A stretch of 64,000 nucleotides of DNA, from contig CAWFGW010000010.1 of the NCBI GenBank assembly GCA_963815495.1, forward strand, positions 124,001-188,000, in the 5' to 3' direction. Both the position numbers and the translations under genes were made by a program. This document shows positions 27,662-37,218 of this stretch, in pieces; the first letter of the stretch is position 1, and the number at the start of each line of letters is the position of its first letter. Origin of the DNA: CAWFGW01 sp963815495. GTDB lineage: Bacteria > Bacteroidota > Bacteroidia > Cytophagales > JAAEPT01. The notes beneath the pieces were generated by a model. That model had not been told where the DNA came from. It worked only from the letters and a program-made list of their open reading frames with translations, and made no database searches.

Positions 27662-28442
27662 TCAATAAAACCTTAACTTATTCAAAATTAATCCCGAAGC
27701 TGGAGCTACATAACCTGGCTTCTCTCCTATTCCTTTAAGAGCTGTTTCTATTTGTTCTAAAGTGATTAAATGCATGCCCAAATTAAACAAGCGTTCCCAT
27801 CATATAGCGAATTTGATAGCGGATAAATCCACTGCCGACTACACGCAGCATGTAACTTTTCTCTGGAAAGAAGTTAGCCGTAAAAAGTGAATTTTCGGTA
27901 ATCTCACATTCATCTATCACCCGCACAAAATTCACATTTTCCTTTATAGTTTTTGAAAATAAGGTGAAGTCGTGTTCGCCAACAAACAATTTTGCTCCTT
28001 CTTTCATCAACTCCAAGTCTAACTCTTCCACATAAAAAGTCATATAAGGTGCCGCAAAAGGGTGAGATCGTGCGCCAAAGGCAAATAGATAAAGATATTC
28101 TTTCTGCTTGGCTGATTGAATGATATTAAAGGAGGCATCTGTTTCTTCAATTCGCAAAATGCGAATGTCTGAAGGTAAGTTTTTGTTTAGCCCTACTTCT
28201 AAAGCCTCTAGATCCAAAGGTTCACGCGTAAACAACTCAAAAGCGGATTCATTAGCTGAAACCATGGAATCAGTTCGACTAGCACATAAAATTTTAAAAC
28301 GATTGTGATCCAACACAAAATTGATGGACTTTTCAATCATCAGCTGCACCGTTTTTACTTCGGGTTGTTTTTGCCAACCGTGGTAACGAAAACCGAGGTA
28401 TTGAAAGTAAAAAAGGTAGTAATATTTTTTGATGCCTGACAT
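27662..28442 (-). pseudogene. TruA-like tRNA pseudouridine synthase with a frameshift near the C-terminus
   Basis: The first 219 residues (28442 to 27786) carry the TruA fold with catalytic SRTD (Asp58) and GSGFIRYQIRYMMGTL, then hit TAA at 27783-27785. Shifting by one base, the frame continues FNLGMHLITLEQIE through VAPASGLILNKLRFY to a stop at 27662-27664, which is the normal TruA C-terminus. Restored length is about 260 aa, normal for the family. TruA modifies positions 38-40 in the anticodon arm; this copy, with SRTDSMVSA rather than GRTDAGVHA, may be a divergent paralogue. The shift needs one extra base near 27786 and could be mutation or an assembly error. Confidence 0.8.
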
Positions 28443-28455
28443 GTTATAACCTATA

Positions 28456-28534
28456 TGTCATCCAGAGCAGAGCGAAGGATCTAATATGAAAACAGCAGCT
28501 AATTGACAGATTCTTCGCTCCGCTCTGAATGACA
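28456..28534. repeat. REPIN-like pair of inverted 27-bp repeats
   Basis: The left arm 28456-28482 starts TGTCATCCAGAG and ends GCGAAGGATCT. The right arm 28508-28534 is its reverse complement at 24 of 27 positions, ending CTCTGAATGACA. A 25-bp loop separates them. It lies between the truA-like gene and icmF, which are transcribed away from each other. Confidence 0.75.
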
Positions 28535-28622
28535 AACGAGCCTAAAGATACCTCTTTTGTAAAACTTTTGAACTTTCTACAAGCCTATTTCCGTATATTG
28601 AAATCAAACAGTGAATTAGCAT

Positions 28623-28949
28623 ATGGACAAACAAACTTTTACTCCTAAACATAAAATACGAATCGTTTCTGCTACCTCTTTGTTTGATGGTCATGATGCT
28701 GCCATCAACATCATGAGGCGAATTTTTCAGTCGTTTGGGGCTGAGGTTATTCATTTAGGCCACAACCGTTCTGCGGCAGAAATAGTCCAGTGTGCCATTC
28801 AAGAAGATGTTCAGGGTATTGCCATCACCTCGTATCAAGGTGGGCATATCGAATTTTTTAAATACATCCATGATTTATTAAAAGAAGCTGGTGCTCAACA
28901 TCAAAATAATCGGTGGCGGTGGTGGCACAATTCACCCTGCGGAAATTGA
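28623..28949 (+). CDS. icmF: IcmF N-terminal fragment: B12-binding domain, ended by a frameshift
   Basis: This fragment reads MDKQTF...LLKEAGAQH and then, after about residue 89, a nonsense tail RWRWWHNSPCGN to a stop at 28947-28949. The real part has the cobalamin-binding motif DGHDAA (about 23-28) and SYQGGH (about 68-73). The next motif, IIGGGGG, is found in the other frame starting at 28891. In intact isobutyryl-CoA mutases these form one domain at the front of a single chain of about 1100 aa. Loss of an AT pair in a CATATC sequence, or one extra base, near 28900 would explain the break. Confidence 0.85.
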   Translation: MDKQTFTPKHKIRIVSATSLFDGHDAAINIMRRIFQSFGAEVIHLGHNRSAAEIVQCAIQEDVQGIAITSYQGGHIEFFKYIHDLLKEAGAQHQNNRWRWWHNSPCGN

Positions 28950-31947
28950 AGAACTGCATGCATATGGCATCGACAAAATATATTCGCCAGACGATGGTCG
29001 ACAATTGGGTTTGCAAGGAATGATTATCGATGCTTTAAAGCGTCTCGACTTTGATACCTTAGCGACAGAAACTGAAGTCGACATCCTTCAAAAAATCCCT
29101 AAATTAATTACCCTGGCGGAAAATAAACCTGATATTTTTAAAACTAGCTTTACCCCTCTTGATAAACCTGTGCCAGTTATTGGAGTTACGGGTACTGGTG
29201 GTGCTGGAAAATCCTCATTAGTTGATGAATTGATTAGACGCTTTGCTGAGTTTAACCCTACAAAAAAAGTAGCGATTGTTTCTATTGATCCTAGTCGTAA
29301 AAAAACTGGAGGCGCATTATTAGGTGATCGCATTCGCATGAATAGTGTGTTTCAACCCAACATCTACATGCGTTCCATGGCTACCCGAGCTGCCAATGTT
29401 GCCTTAACGCAACACCTTTCTGATGTATTAGCCATCCTAAAATCCAGTGATTTTGATTTAATTCTTTTAGAATCTTCAGGTATTGGGCAGTCGGACTCAG
29501 CAATGAGTGAATATGCCGATCTGAGTTTGTACGTAATGACCTCCGAATATGGCGCTGCAACACAATTAGAAAAAATAGACATGCTCGACTTTGCTGATTT
29601 TATTGCCGTCAACAAATTTGAAAAAGGTGGTTCCTTAGATGCCTATCGCGATGTAGTAAAACAATATAGACGTAACCACGAATTGTGGGATGAAAAAGAA
29701 GAAAACATTCCTGTATTCGGTACCATTGCAGCACAATTCAACGACTCTGGGGTAAATGGGTTATATAATGCTTTAGTTAACCGGATCAACTTGTTTAAAA
29801 ACGGTGAGTTTATGACTACTCCCCAACTCAGCACCCTGACTTCTACAAAATCAGCCATCATTCCAGCAGAACGTACCCGCTATTTGGATGAGATAGTAGG
29901 CATATATAAGGAATATAATGAGTATCTCGAAAAACAATCGAGGTTGGCCACCCAAGCCTATCAATTGAATGGTACGTTGAATCTTGTTACCGAAGAAACC
30001 ACAAAAAAAGCCATTGAACTACTTTACCACAAAAAGCTGAAGGAACTGGATGAAAAAAGCCGTTCAGTAATTAAAAACTGGTATAAAGTACAAGAAATTT
30101 ATAAAGAAGAAACCTACACCTACGAAGTGCGGGGAAAGAAAATTGTTTCTCCAATGCACTACGAAACACTTGCTGGCACTAAAATTCCTAAAATCGTATT
30201 ACCCACCTACCAAGACTGGGGTGATGTGATTCGTTGGCGGTACAAAGAAAATTTCCCTGGTCGCTTTCCTTATACTGCCGGTGTTTTTCCAATTAAACGA
30301 AAAGGAGAAAACCCTACCCGAATGTTTGCTGGTGAGGGTGGACCAGCGCGAACTAACAAACGTTTTCATTACCTATCTTACGGACAAGAAGCTGCACGCT
30401 TATCTACTGCATTTGATTCGGTCACACTTTACGGAGAAGATCCTGACCATCGTCCCGATATCTATGGTAAAATTGGTAACTCAGGAGTTAGTGTTGCTAC
30501 CTTGGACGATGCTAAAATTCTCTATTCAGGTTTTGATTTGTGTTCACCGAGCACTTCGGTATCAATGACTATTAATGGTCCCGCACCCATGGTTTTGGGA
30601 TTTTTCTTAAATGCTGCCATTGACCAACAATGTGAAATCTATATCAAACAAAACGGTTTAGAAGAAGAAGTCAAGAAACGTCTGAAAGCTTTTTTTGTGC
30701 TTAAACAAGGACAACAACCCACTTACCGTGGCGACTTACCCGAAGGGCATGATGGACTGGGCTTGATGTTATTAGGAGTAAGTGGTGAATCAGTTTTAGA
30801 TGCCGAGGTCTATAAAAAAATTAAAGCAGAAACGCTGAGTAAAGTTCGTGGAACAGTACAAGCAGATATTTTAAAAGAAGATCAAGCTCAAAACACCTGC
30901 ATCTTTAACACGGAATTTGCCTTGAAAATGATGGGTGATATTCAGGAGTATTTCATTGAGCAAAATGTCCGAAACTTCTATTCGGTTTCTATTTCAGGCT
31001 ATCATATTGCTGAGGCAGGCGCGAACCCAATTACACAATTAGCCTTTACCCTTTCCAATGGATTTACCATTGTTGAATATTACCTCTCAAGAGGAATGAA
31101 CATAGATGACTTTGCACCCAACCTATCCTTCTTTTTTTCCAACGGAGTGGATGCAGAATATGCCGTTATTGGTCGAGTAGCACGAAGAATTTGGGCAAAA
31201 GCTATTCGCTTTATTTACAAAGGAAATGAACGTTCTCAAAAACTGAAATACCACATCCAAACCAGTGGAAGGTCATTACACAGCTCAGAAATTGCTTTTA
31301 ATGACATTCGCACAACGCTTCAAGCTTTATATGCGATTTATGATAACTGTAACTCGTTACATACCAATGCTTATGATGAAGCAATCACCACTCCGACTGA
31401 GGAATCCGTTCGTAGAGCGGTTGCTATTCAAATGATTATTAATGAAGAATTAGGCTTAGCCAAAAACGAAAACCCTACACAAGGCTCTTTCATTACTGAA
31501 GAACTAACCGATTTAGTAGAGGAAGCTGTAATGGAAGAGTTTAAACGTCTCAACGAACGAGGTGGTGTACTTGGAGCAATGGAACGAATGTATCAACGCT
31601 CTAAAATTCAGGAAGAAAGTATGTACTACGAACAAAAGAAAATTAACGGAGAGCTTCCACTAATTGGTGTGAATACTTTTCTTTCTAAAACTGGTTCGCC
31701 TACCATTATCCCTGAAGAAGTTATTCGTTCAACGGATGAAGAAAAAAATGCTGCTATTGATGCTTTAAATAACTTTAAAGCAGTACATGAATCTGAAAAA
31801 ACAGCTGCTTTAAAACAGCTCAAAGATACCGCTTTAGCCAATAAAAACATCTTTGAAGCACTGATGGAAGCCAGCAAGTATTGTACCTTGGGCGAAATGA
31901 CGCATACGCTGTATCATGTTGGAGGAAGCTATAGGAGAAATATGTAG
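28891..31947 (+). CDS. icmF: Isobutyryl-CoA mutase fused IcmF, main portion after the frameshift
   Basis: 1018 aa as read from a GTG at 28891; the true chain begins at 28623. It starts inside the B12 domain (IIGGGGGTIHPAEIEELHAYG). Then comes the MeaB-like G-protein domain with P-loop GTGGAGKSS and NKFEKGG for guanine recognition. A linker helical region leads to the mutase barrel: FPYTAGVFPIKRKGENPTRMFAGEGGPARTN-type active-site segment (about 430-500), and a long C-terminal helical part ending HTLYHVGGSYRRNM. IcmF interconverts isobutyryl-CoA and n-butyryl-CoA with adenosylcobalamin, and its GTPase part guards cofactor loading. If the frameshift is real, the B12 lower-half motif is split and the enzyme is probably inactive. 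Confidence 0.9.
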   Translation: MLNIKIIGGGGGTIHPAEIEELHAYGIDKIYSPDDGRQLGLQGMIIDALKRLDFDTLATETEVDILQKIPKLITLAENKPDIFKTSFTPLDKPVPVIGVTGTGGAGKSSLVDELIRRFAEFNPTKKVAIVSIDPSRKKTGGALLGDRIRMNSVFQPNIYMRSMATRAANVALTQHLSDVLAILKSSDFDLILLESSGIGQSDSAMSEYADLSLYVMTSEYGAATQLEKIDMLDFADFIAVNKFEKGGSLDAYRDVVKQYRRNHELWDEKEENIPVFGTIAAQFNDSGVNGLYNALVNRINLFKNGEFMTTPQLSTLTSTKSAIIPAERTRYLDEIVGIYKEYNEYLEKQSRLATQAYQLNGTLNLVTEETTKKAIELLYHKKLKELDEKSRSVIKNWYKVQEIYKEETYTYEVRGKKIVSPMHYETLAGTKIPKIVLPTYQDWGDVIRWRYKENFPGRFPYTAGVFPIKRKGENPTRMFAGEGGPARTNKRFHYLSYGQEAARLSTAFDSVTLYGEDPDHRPDIYGKIGNSGVSVATLDDAKILYSGFDLCSPSTSVSMTINGPAPMVLGFFLNAAIDQQCEIYIKQNGLEEEVKKRLKAFFVLKQGQQPTYRGDLPEGHDGLGLMLLGVSGESVLDAEVYKKIKAETLSKVRGTVQADILKEDQAQNTCIFNTEFALKMMGDIQEYFIEQNVRNFYSVSISGYHIAEAGANPITQLAFTLSNGFTIVEYYLSRGMNIDDFAPNLSFFFSNGVDAEYAVIGRVARRIWAKAIRFIYKGNERSQKLKYHIQTSGRSLHSSEIAFNDIRTTLQALYAIYDNCNSLHTNAYDEAITTPTEESVRRAVAIQMIINEELGLAKNENPTQGSFITEELTDLVEEAVMEEFKRLNERGGVLGAMERMYQRSKIQEESMYYEQKKINGELPLIGVNTFLSKTGSPTIIPEEVIRSTDEEKNAAIDALNNFKAVHESEKTAALKQLKDTALANKNIFEALMEASKYCTLGEMTHTLYHVGGSYRRNM

Positions 31948-32082
31948 TAAAGTTTTTGTTATAAAATAGTTGTGTAACTATAAAGGGTTAAATAGTTAAG
32001 TGATTGTGAAAAGTTAATTTTAACAACTGATTTTCAATAATATTTTATTATATTTTAATCATAAAATCAAAATCCGAATAAA

Positions 32083-32718
32083 ATGAAAAAAGCTTTATTC
32101 ATCCTCACCCTATTTTTCACGTCAATTAGTACTGAAATAAAAGCACAAACTCCAATTTTTCCTACTTGCTCTGATTTAGAAGTAACTCATCTTGCCTTCA
32201 ATATAAATCGGGATTCAGTATATGTTACGATTTTCAATAACTGTCTCGACTGTGAAACACATGTTTATACTGGCGTAATTATACATAAAGATGATGACAC
32301 ATTAGCAGCTAATAGATATAGTAATAGCTCACCAAACCCTCCAAATAAAGATATCCTTACCTATAAAATTCAAGTGCGAAAACCTTTCAATATAGCGGAT
32401 GATATTCGGATTCAGTTAACAGGTGGTTTATGTGACTCTTTAAACATATCTGATGGAATATTGGGAATCAATGAGTTTGATTTAGAGGAAGTAGAAATAA
32501 ATATCTTTCCAAACCCAACACATGAATTTATATCAATTAGTCAACCTAACAACACACAAATTCTAAGCGTATCCATATTAAATCTCTACGGGGAAACATT
32601 AAAATACGTAGAGAATAATTTTTCAACCATCTCCATTAATGATCTAAGTAAAGGAACATACAATTTATCCATCAAAACAAATAAAGGTGTACTTATAAAA
32701 AAACTCATACTCAACTAA
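32083..32718 (+). CDS. Secreted protein with T9SS type A sorting domain
   Basis: 211 aa. The signal peptide MKKALFILTLFFTSISTEIKA is followed by a small unrecognised domain (about 25-120) with several Cys (FPTCSDLE, NNCLDCET, GLCDSLN). The last 75 residues, starting EEVEINIFPNPTHEFI and ending GTYNLSIKTNKGVLIKKLILN, form a type A sorting tail. The protein is thus predicted to be exported through the T9SS to the surface or medium. The function of the cargo part is unknown. It stands alone, with 135 bp before it and 183 bp after. Confidence 0.8.
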   Translation: MKKALFILTLFFTSISTEIKAQTPIFPTCSDLEVTHLAFNINRDSVYVTIFNNCLDCETHVYTGVIIHKDDDTLAANRYSNSSPNPPNKDILTYKIQVRKPFNIADDIRIQLTGGLCDSLNISDGILGINEFDLEEVEINIFPNPTHEFISISQPNNTQILSVSILNLYGETLKYVENNFSTISINDLSKGTYNLSIKTNKGVLIKKLILN

Positions 32719-32901
32719 TCACCTTTTTATCCATTTTTTATTATTATAGCACTAAGGAGCTTAGTGACTTAATTAGTCATGTTACTTTAAGGTAATTCTG
32801 GAATTACATGCTTTTAATTCAGGAAAACAAAAGCTTTTAATTGTTTTAAAAACAACACCTATTTATCAAAACAATCTTTTCATTACTAAGCATACAGTAC
32901 A

Positions 32902-34140
32902 ATGAACAGTTATTATTTACTAGTCACCATCATCACCCTTTCTGCGGCCTTTGCTTATATCAACCATCGATTTATAAAAATGCCTTTTGTCATTGGCCTC
33001 TTTTTTTTATCTACAATTCTCTCTTTAATAGTATTGAGCAGTAAATATTGGGACTTAAAAGATTACTTACTGATTAAAGAGACCATTGCGCACACCAACA
33101 TAAGTCAATTGATTCTGGAAATTATGTTAGGTTTTTTACTGTTTGCAGGTTCATTACATACTAAGTGGGGAGATATTAGAAAACAAGTTCGACCTATTTC
33201 ACTTTTCGCTATTGGAGGCGTTATTCTCTCTACGCTTTCTGTAGGTGGTCTTTTGTATTTAGTATGTGGCTTTTTTGAAATTCCCGTCAGTTTCTTGCAT
33301 TGTCTATTGTTTGGATCATTAATTTCCCCAACAGATCCTATTGCAGTATTAGGCATATTAACAAAAGCTAACGTTTCAAAAAAAATAGAATCTACAATTG
33401 TAGGGGAATCATTATTCAATGATGGCGTGGGAGTGGTAATTTTTATTTCACTTTTAGAAACCTTAAAACTTGGAAATAATGAGATAGATTTTGGCCATTT
33501 TGGAATCATGTTTTTACAAGAAGCAGTGGGGGGAGCTTTTTTCGGATTAGTGTTGGGTTATATTTTGCATTGGCTTTTAAAATCGATTGACAATTACGAA
33601 ACAGAAGTATTACTCACCATCGCATTTGTAATGTTTGGTTACTCATTATGTTATTATTTCCATATATCAGGTGCTTTGGCCATGGTCATTATGGGTTTAT
33701 TCGTAGGGAATTTCAAACGCCACAAAGCGATGAGTGACCATACTGAGGAATATGTATTAAAGTTTTGGGAATTGCTTGATGTAGTATTAAATGCTATTTT
33801 ATTCATTAGCATTGCCTTTATTTTAGTCGTGATAGAATTTAAAACTGCATATGTGATTGTAGGTATTTTATCTATTTTCATTGTCTTAATTTCTCGAATT
33901 TTAGTGCTTTATTTTCCTTATCTACTATTCCCAAAATTCACTAATCTTAAAAACAATGAGGTAAAGCTACTTATTTGGGGTGGTTTACGGGGAGGGCTTT
34001 CACTTGCTTTAGTGTTATCATTACCCGATAGTGATGCCAAAGAATTGTTGATGATTGCAACATATATCTGTGTGGTGTTTAGCATCTTAGTCCAAGGTCT
34101 AACAATTGAAAAAGTTGCCAGAAAGTTAACCAAAAGTTAG
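32902..34140 (+). CDS. Na+/H+ antiporter, NhaP/CPA1 type
   Basis: 412 aa with about 12-13 membrane segments. The signature SPTDPIAVLGIL and the downstream VGESLFNDGVGVVIFI carry the ion-binding Asp and the N-D pair of the CPA1 antiporters. No cytosolic C-terminal RCK or cNMP domain follows, so it is a short form. It exchanges cytosolic Na+ or K+ for external protons, for pH and salt balance. A patatin-like gene begins 51 bp downstream and an NAD-binding gene after that, on the same strand, suggesting an operon of membrane-related functions. Confidence 0.85.
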   Translation: MNSYYLLVTIITLSAAFAYINHRFIKMPFVIGLFFLSTILSLIVLSSKYWDLKDYLLIKETIAHTNISQLILEIMLGFLLFAGSLHTKWGDIRKQVRPISLFAIGGVILSTLSVGGLLYLVCGFFEIPVSFLHCLLFGSLISPTDPIAVLGILTKANVSKKIESTIVGESLFNDGVGVVIFISLLETLKLGNNEIDFGHFGIMFLQEAVGGAFFGLVLGYILHWLLKSIDNYETEVLLTIAFVMFGYSLCYYFHISGALAMVIMGLFVGNFKRHKAMSDHTEEYVLKFWELLDVVLNAILFISIAFILVVIEFKTAYVIVGILSIFIVLISRILVLYFPYLLFPKFTNLKNNEVKLLIWGGLRGGLSLALVLSLPDSDAKELLMIATYICVVFSILVQGLTIEKVARKLTKS

Positions 34141-34191
34141 AGTACCTCAGAACATTCAATCAATTCATTATAACCCAGAAAACTACTACTA

Positions 34192-34932
34192 ATGTACAAC
34201 ACAGGAATAGCCTTAGGTGGTGGAGGCGCACGAGGGTTTGCTCACTTAGGAGTATTACATGCTTTATTAGAAAAAGGAATTAAACCTGATGTGATTTCAG
34301 GAGTAAGCTCTGGGGCTATTATTGGAGCATTTATCTGTTCTGGAAAAACGCCATTGGAAACCATGCTTATACTTAAAAAACATAAAATAACCAGTTTAGC
34401 TGGTTTTAACTTTCACAAAAACGGTTTATTTAGCTTGTCAAAATTAAGGCGTATTTTAGAAGATAACATTCCCGAAAAAAACATTCAAGATTTAAAAATA
34501 CCCCTGTATATCGCAGCTACTAATTTACAGAAAGGTCACATATTTTATTTTCATGCTGGCCCCTTAGTTACAACCATTGAGGCATCCTCGTCTATTCCTA
34601 TTTTATTTGCTCCCGTCAACCTTGATGGAGATTTATATGTAGATGGAGGTTTGTTAGACAACATTCCTGTGCGACCATTGGAAGGCAAATGCCAACGTAT
34701 AATCTCTATTAATATTAGCCCCATGCACAAAACGGAAGAGGTAAAAAACATTATAGATATTGCCATCCGTACATTTCATATAAATGTAAATTCAAACCTC
34801 GATTATGTAAAACAAGTGAGTGATTTTTATATTGAACCTACCGATGTGAGAAACTATGCGCTGCTAGACACTTCCAAGGCACAAGAATTGTATGACATAG
34901 GGTATAATTACACTAAAAAATTAGACTTATAG
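34192..34932 (+). CDS. Patatin-like phospholipase, RssA-like
   Basis: 246 aa. The N-terminus has the oxyanion-hole GGGGARGFAHLG (about 9-20) and the nucleophile elbow GVSSG with Ser39. The second catalytic residue is the Asp in DGGLLDNIPV (about 151-160). This is the Ser-Asp dyad of patatins. Members of this short RssA-like group are cytosolic or membrane-associated acyl hydrolases. No signal peptide is visible. The stop is directly followed by the start of the next gene without any gap, so the two are likely translated together. Confidence 0.88.
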   Translation: MYNTGIALGGGGARGFAHLGVLHALLEKGIKPDVISGVSSGAIIGAFICSGKTPLETMLILKKHKITSLAGFNFHKNGLFSLSKLRRILEDNIPEKNIQDLKIPLYIAATNLQKGHIFYFHAGPLVTTIEASSSIPILFAPVNLDGDLYVDGGLLDNIPVRPLEGKCQRIISINISPMHKTEEVKNIIDIAIRTFHINVNSNLDYVKQVSDFYIEPTDVRNYALLDTSKAQELYDIGYNYTKKLDL

Positions 34933-35586
34933 ATGAAAACTGCTTGTATACTTGGTGCTACTGGACTGGTTGGGAGTGAACTGTTGAAACAACTACTTTC
35001 CAATGATGATTATGAAAAAATCCACATTTTTCTTCGAAGAGAAATTGATTTAACCCACCCTAAATTAGAAAAACACCTGATTAACTTTGACAACCCTGAT
35101 TCATGGAACAACTTAGTTACTGGTGATGTATTATTCTCCGCTTTTGGCACAACCATTAGTAAAGCGGGGTCCAAAGAAGCACAGTATAAAATTGACTACA
35201 CCTACCAATATGAATTTGCAAAAGCTGCTGCAGATAATGGTGTAAATAGCTATGTTTTAATTTCTTCAGCGGGTGCAGATGCTGATTCCCAAATTTTTTA
35301 TTCCAGAATTAAAGGCGAGCTAGAGGAAGCAGTGAAACAACTCTCTTTTAAACATATCACAATCCTCAGACCTTCCATATTAGACGGGGAACGAAAAGAA
35401 GTTCGAATTGGAGAAACTATCGGAATAGCTGTAACTAAAGCCTTATCTTTTATTCCCTTTGTAAAAAAATATGCTCCTATTCATGTTTCCAATGTAGCTA
35501 AAGCGATGGTGAAAGCAGAAAAAATAAATCAACTGCCTTATCAAGTTTGGGAGCTGAATGAACTTATGGATTTAGTTACTAATTAA
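34933..35586 (+). CDS. NAD(P)-binding oxidoreductase, atypical short-chain dehydrogenase (HTATIP2-like)
   Basis: 217 aa. The Rossmann glycine motif GATGLVGSELL is at residues 8-18. The LFSAFGTTISKAGS segment and SSAGADADSQIFYSRIKGELE follow, with the Y-x3-K-like YSRIK pair in the position used by this family. These are small NAD(P)H-binding enzymes or structural relatives, and the substrate is unknown. It starts right after the patatin gene stop. Its end overlaps the stop of the convergent phosphatase gene by 4 bp. Confidence 0.82.
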   Translation: MKTACILGATGLVGSELLKQLLSNDDYEKIHIFLRREIDLTHPKLEKHLINFDNPDSWNNLVTGDVLFSAFGTTISKAGSKEAQYKIDYTYQYEFAKAAADNGVNSYVLISSAGADADSQIFYSRIKGELEEAVKQLSFKHITILRPSILDGERKEVRIGETIGIAVTKALSFIPFVKKYAPIHVSNVAKAMVKAEKINQLPYQVWELNELMDLVTN

Positions 35587-36437
35587 AGCTGTACGCCCAA
35601 CACCAAAACATCATCTATTTGATCGGTTCCAGCTTTATAAGATTGAAAATGATGATTAAGAAGTTTTTCTTGTTCGCTGATAGTGTATTTTTTTAAGCTT
35701 GATAAATAGTGTAAAAACCTGCGTTTACCCATTTTTTCATCTCTTTCATTAAATTGATCCTTATATCCATCAGTAAACAAGTATAAAAAATCACCTTTTT
35801 CAAAGGTGTACTGATATTCTAAAAAATTTTTTTCTCCTCTACTTTTATACTCTTTACCCATTGACGTTCTTGTAGCCTTTAACAATACAGGCTCACCATT
35901 TCTTTTTAATAACAAACCCTCATTCATGGCCCCAGAAAAGCGAATAGTCATTAAATCGTAGTCTATCAAGGCAACACTCACATCCATTCCATCATTAATG
36001 GCATTTTCTCTACCCTGATTTAACCGCTGAATTAATAGTTCATTCGTACGAGTTAATATATCATGAGGTGAACTTACCTTTTTCATTGCCCGAACAATCA
36101 AATCATTACACAAAATAGACATAAATGCACCTGGCACTCCATGTCCGGTACAATCACCAACTACTAGATAGGTTTGATTATCCCTTTTTTCCGCATAATA
36201 AAAATCACCACTTACAATATCTTTCGGTTCATATACAATAGAAAAATCATGAAATATCTCTTTAAACTCCTCCCGATTAATTAAAATGGCATCTTGAATT
36301 CTTCTAGCGTAATGAATACTTGCAAGGGTATTTTCTTGCTCTTCCTTTACTTTATCTAATTCTTTTCGTTCGCTAGTCACTTGGTTTAAAAAAGCCACTC
36401 TTTTAATTGGGCTCTCCGTCTTTGGTTTGCGTATCAT
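35583..36437 (-). CDS. SpoIIE-type PP2C protein phosphatase
   Basis: 284 aa. After a short coiled-coil N-terminus (about 1-45) comes the SpoIIE domain: YARRIQDAIL, then VYEPKDIVSGDFYY with the first metal Asp, DCTGHGVPGAFMS with the second, and the later YLFTDGYKDQFN and DDVLVLGV near the end. These place all the metal-binding acidic residues. Such enzymes dephosphorylate Ser/Thr in partner-switching systems, for example anti-anti-sigma factors. No sensory domain is present, so input would come from a partner. No STAS or RsbW-like gene lies beside it. It converges on the NAD-binding gene. Confidence 0.88.
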   Translation of the reverse strand: MIRKPKTESPIKRVAFLNQVTSERKELDKVKEEQENTLASIHYARRIQDAILINREEFKEIFHDFSIVYEPKDIVSGDFYYAEKRDNQTYLVVGDCTGHGVPGAFMSILCNDLIVRAMKKVSSPHDILTRTNELLIQRLNQGRENAINDGMDVSVALIDYDLMTIRFSGAMNEGLLLKRNGEPVLLKATRTSMGKEYKSRGEKNFLEYQYTFEKGDFLYLFTDGYKDQFNERDEKMGKRRFLHYLSSLKKYTISEQEKLLNHHFQSYKAGTDQIDDVLVLGVQL

Positions 36438-36694
36438 TTTAATCTAAAATCTAAAACTTGGTGATTAATCGGTAGTAATACGTAAAACACAAAAAAAAGT
36501 CAATAATAATTATACTATTAGACGTATGAGCCATTATCTAAGCTAGAGGGTATTATCTTGTAGATTAATCCATCAACAAGACGTTTAGAATAATACACCT
36601 TCATTGTATTCCAATCAGATTTAGCCATCTTACAACATGTAAGTCAGCCATTTTTTTAGTAAACTTGAATGAATTCGATTTAAATAGTTATCCA

Positions 36695-37213
36695 GTGAAA
36701 GGAAGGGAATTGTTCATCATATTGATGATAGTTAGTATAAGTAGTTTTGGTCAACTGTATCAAAAAGAAAAAGGGTATGGTGGATCAGTCATCTACAATT
36801 TACCTATTGGAGAATTTGGTTTTGGTGCACGCATGCATTACCACTACTCTGATTATTTTATTATTTCTCCCCAAATCAGTTTTTTCCCCGGTTTTAATCA
36901 ACTTCAAGAATTAAACGGAGGACTTAACCTGATGTTAAATATAAACCCATATAATGATTTAGGCTTTTACCTCACCGGTGGTGCCCATCTTAATTGGTGG
37001 ATGAATTATGAAGACTCTCCCCAACCTGATGCCAAAGCATTCAATTTTAATCCGGACTTTGGTGCAGGTTTAATGTGGAATTACAACTGTATCCGCCCAT
37101 TTGCCGAATACCGTGTAAGTGCAAAATATTGGGAAAGCAATGTGCGATTGGGAATTATGTGGTACCCCTTCTCTTGTGGTGACGGAATTATTTGTCCAGC
37201 TTATTATCCTTAA
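36695..37213 (+). CDS. Putative outer-membrane beta-barrel protein, small
   Basis: About 172 aa from a GTG at 36695. An upstream TTG at 36665 also keeps the frame open but would put 10 polar residues before the signal peptide. The GTG gives MKGRELFIILMIVSISSFGQ, a good signal sequence. The rest is rich in short Gly-aromatic strands (GGSVIYNLPIGEFGFGARMHYHY, YLTGGAHLNWWMNY and FAEYRVSAKYW), as in small outer-membrane barrels, but no family is recognised. It has two Cys near the end (FSCGDGIICPAYYP). It is followed 5 bp later by a lipoprotein gene. Confidence 0.65.
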   Translation: MKGRELFIILMIVSISSFGQLYQKEKGYGGSVIYNLPIGEFGFGARMHYHYSDYFIISPQISFFPGFNQLQELNGGLNLMLNINPYNDLGFYLTGGAHLNWWMNYEDSPQPDAKAFNFNPDFGAGLMWNYNCIRPFAEYRVSAKYWESNVRLGIMWYPFSCGDGIICPAYYP

Positions 37214-37218
37214 CAACT

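Noticed and set aside
29088..29861. Minus-strand open frames inside icmF
   Set aside because: They are shadows of a strongly conserved enzyme with intact motifs on the plus strand.
28891..31947. Reading the GTG at 28891 as the start of an independent MeaB-mutase protein
   Set aside because: It would start in the middle of the B12-binding fold, and the missing half lies directly upstream in another frame.
37192..37218. Upstream start for the lipoprotein gene
   Set aside because: It would overlap the previous gene and hide the lipoprotein signal. The Met at 37219 gives a proper lipobox.
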